Under the pieces are notes generated by a model. That model did no database searches. It saw only the letters and a program-made list of their open reading frames with translations, and had not been told where the DNA came from. Position numbers and translations under genes: made by a program. DNA of 13,414 nt, taken from the NCBI GenBank assembly GCA_947071285.1, contig CAMTFK010000115.1, positions 1-13,414 on the forward strand. The letters run 5' to 3'. Source of the stretch: an uncultured Bacteroides sp. (lineage in GTDB: Bacteria; Bacteroidota; Bacteroidia; Bacteroidales; Bacteroidaceae). This document shows positions 13,395 to 13,414 of the stretch, one piece after another. Within the stretch, counting starts at the first letter, position 1, and each line of letters starts with the position of its first letter.

Positions 13395-13414
13395 TCCTCC
13401 TCTTGGGAGGAGGA
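13395..13414. repeat. Perfect hairpin at the right edge
   Basis: TCCTCCTC (13395-13402) and GAGGAGGA (13407-13414) are exact complements around TTGG. The repeat may continue beyond the window. It looks like a REP-type intergenic palindrome and lacks a visible T-tract. Confidence 0.6.

Larger units (their letters stand above)
13124..13414. other. Terminal intergenic region, no gene seen
   Basis: After metK there is a strong terminator, then about 180 bases of A/T-rich sequence in which I see no convincing gene, RNA or promoter, and a hairpin at the right edge. A 12-codon frame (MRKTRIISFNIK, beginning at 13233) has no support. Confidence 0.6.

Overview
The window looks like chromosomal DNA from a Bacteroides-type member of the Bacteroidetes. 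Three things point there: candidate promoters with the Bacteroides -7 box TAnnTTTG (TATATTTG at 5069..5062 minus, TATCTTTG at 11672-11679 plus), A/T-rich leaders with no strong Shine-Dalgarno sequence, and protein families typical of the phylum (paired DUF3857 proteins, DUF3098, a short TruB, an elongated MetK). Gene names come from motif recognition in the translations; no database search was possible.

Layout. (1) 1-38: the first codons of a leftward gene for an exported protein, running off the left edge. Its upstream region carries a candidate sigma-54 (-24/-12) promoter and a cluster of palindromic TGTCCG/CGGACA half-sites. (2) About 262-1148: nearly 0.9 kb without a gene. It is filled with degenerate repeats: two inverted copies of a decayed coding-like sequence, a 22-nt periodic array, AGGAGTTAAAG inverted repeats and a MITE-like hairpin. 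(3) 1149-5031 minus: a two-gene operon of secreted DUF3857/transglutaminase-like proteins. One keeps the catalytic Cys-His; the other has lost both. (4) 5227-11572 plus: a close-packed eight-gene run, SAM methyltransferase - ftsX - DUF3098 - uppP - truB - queA - folK - flippase-like membrane protein. (5) 11573-13217: a separate metK unit with its own promoter, a candidate SAM-II riboswitch, a short leader ORF and a strong intrinsic terminator. (6) 13218-13414: no gene seen; a perfect hairpin sits at the right edge.

The rightward run mixes envelope work (FtsX for septal peptidoglycan hydrolase control, UppP for undecaprenyl phosphate recycling, a flippase-like protein), tRNA modification (TruB, QueA) and folate synthesis (FolK). 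S-adenosylmethionine links several genes: MetK makes it, the methyltransferase and QueA consume it, and the riboswitch would sense it. Three spacers inside the run carry variants of one low-complexity repeat with a 14-nt template, GT[RR]TTAGT[RR]TAA. Before folK this becomes a 29-nt inverted repeat that ends one base before the start codon.

Most genes are ordinary housekeeping genes. The parts most worth a second look are regulatory or repeat-based: the sigma-54-like promoter, the metK leader, the repeat-filled intergenic region, and the active/inactive transglutaminase pair. I found no convincing new defence system or other multigene novelty.
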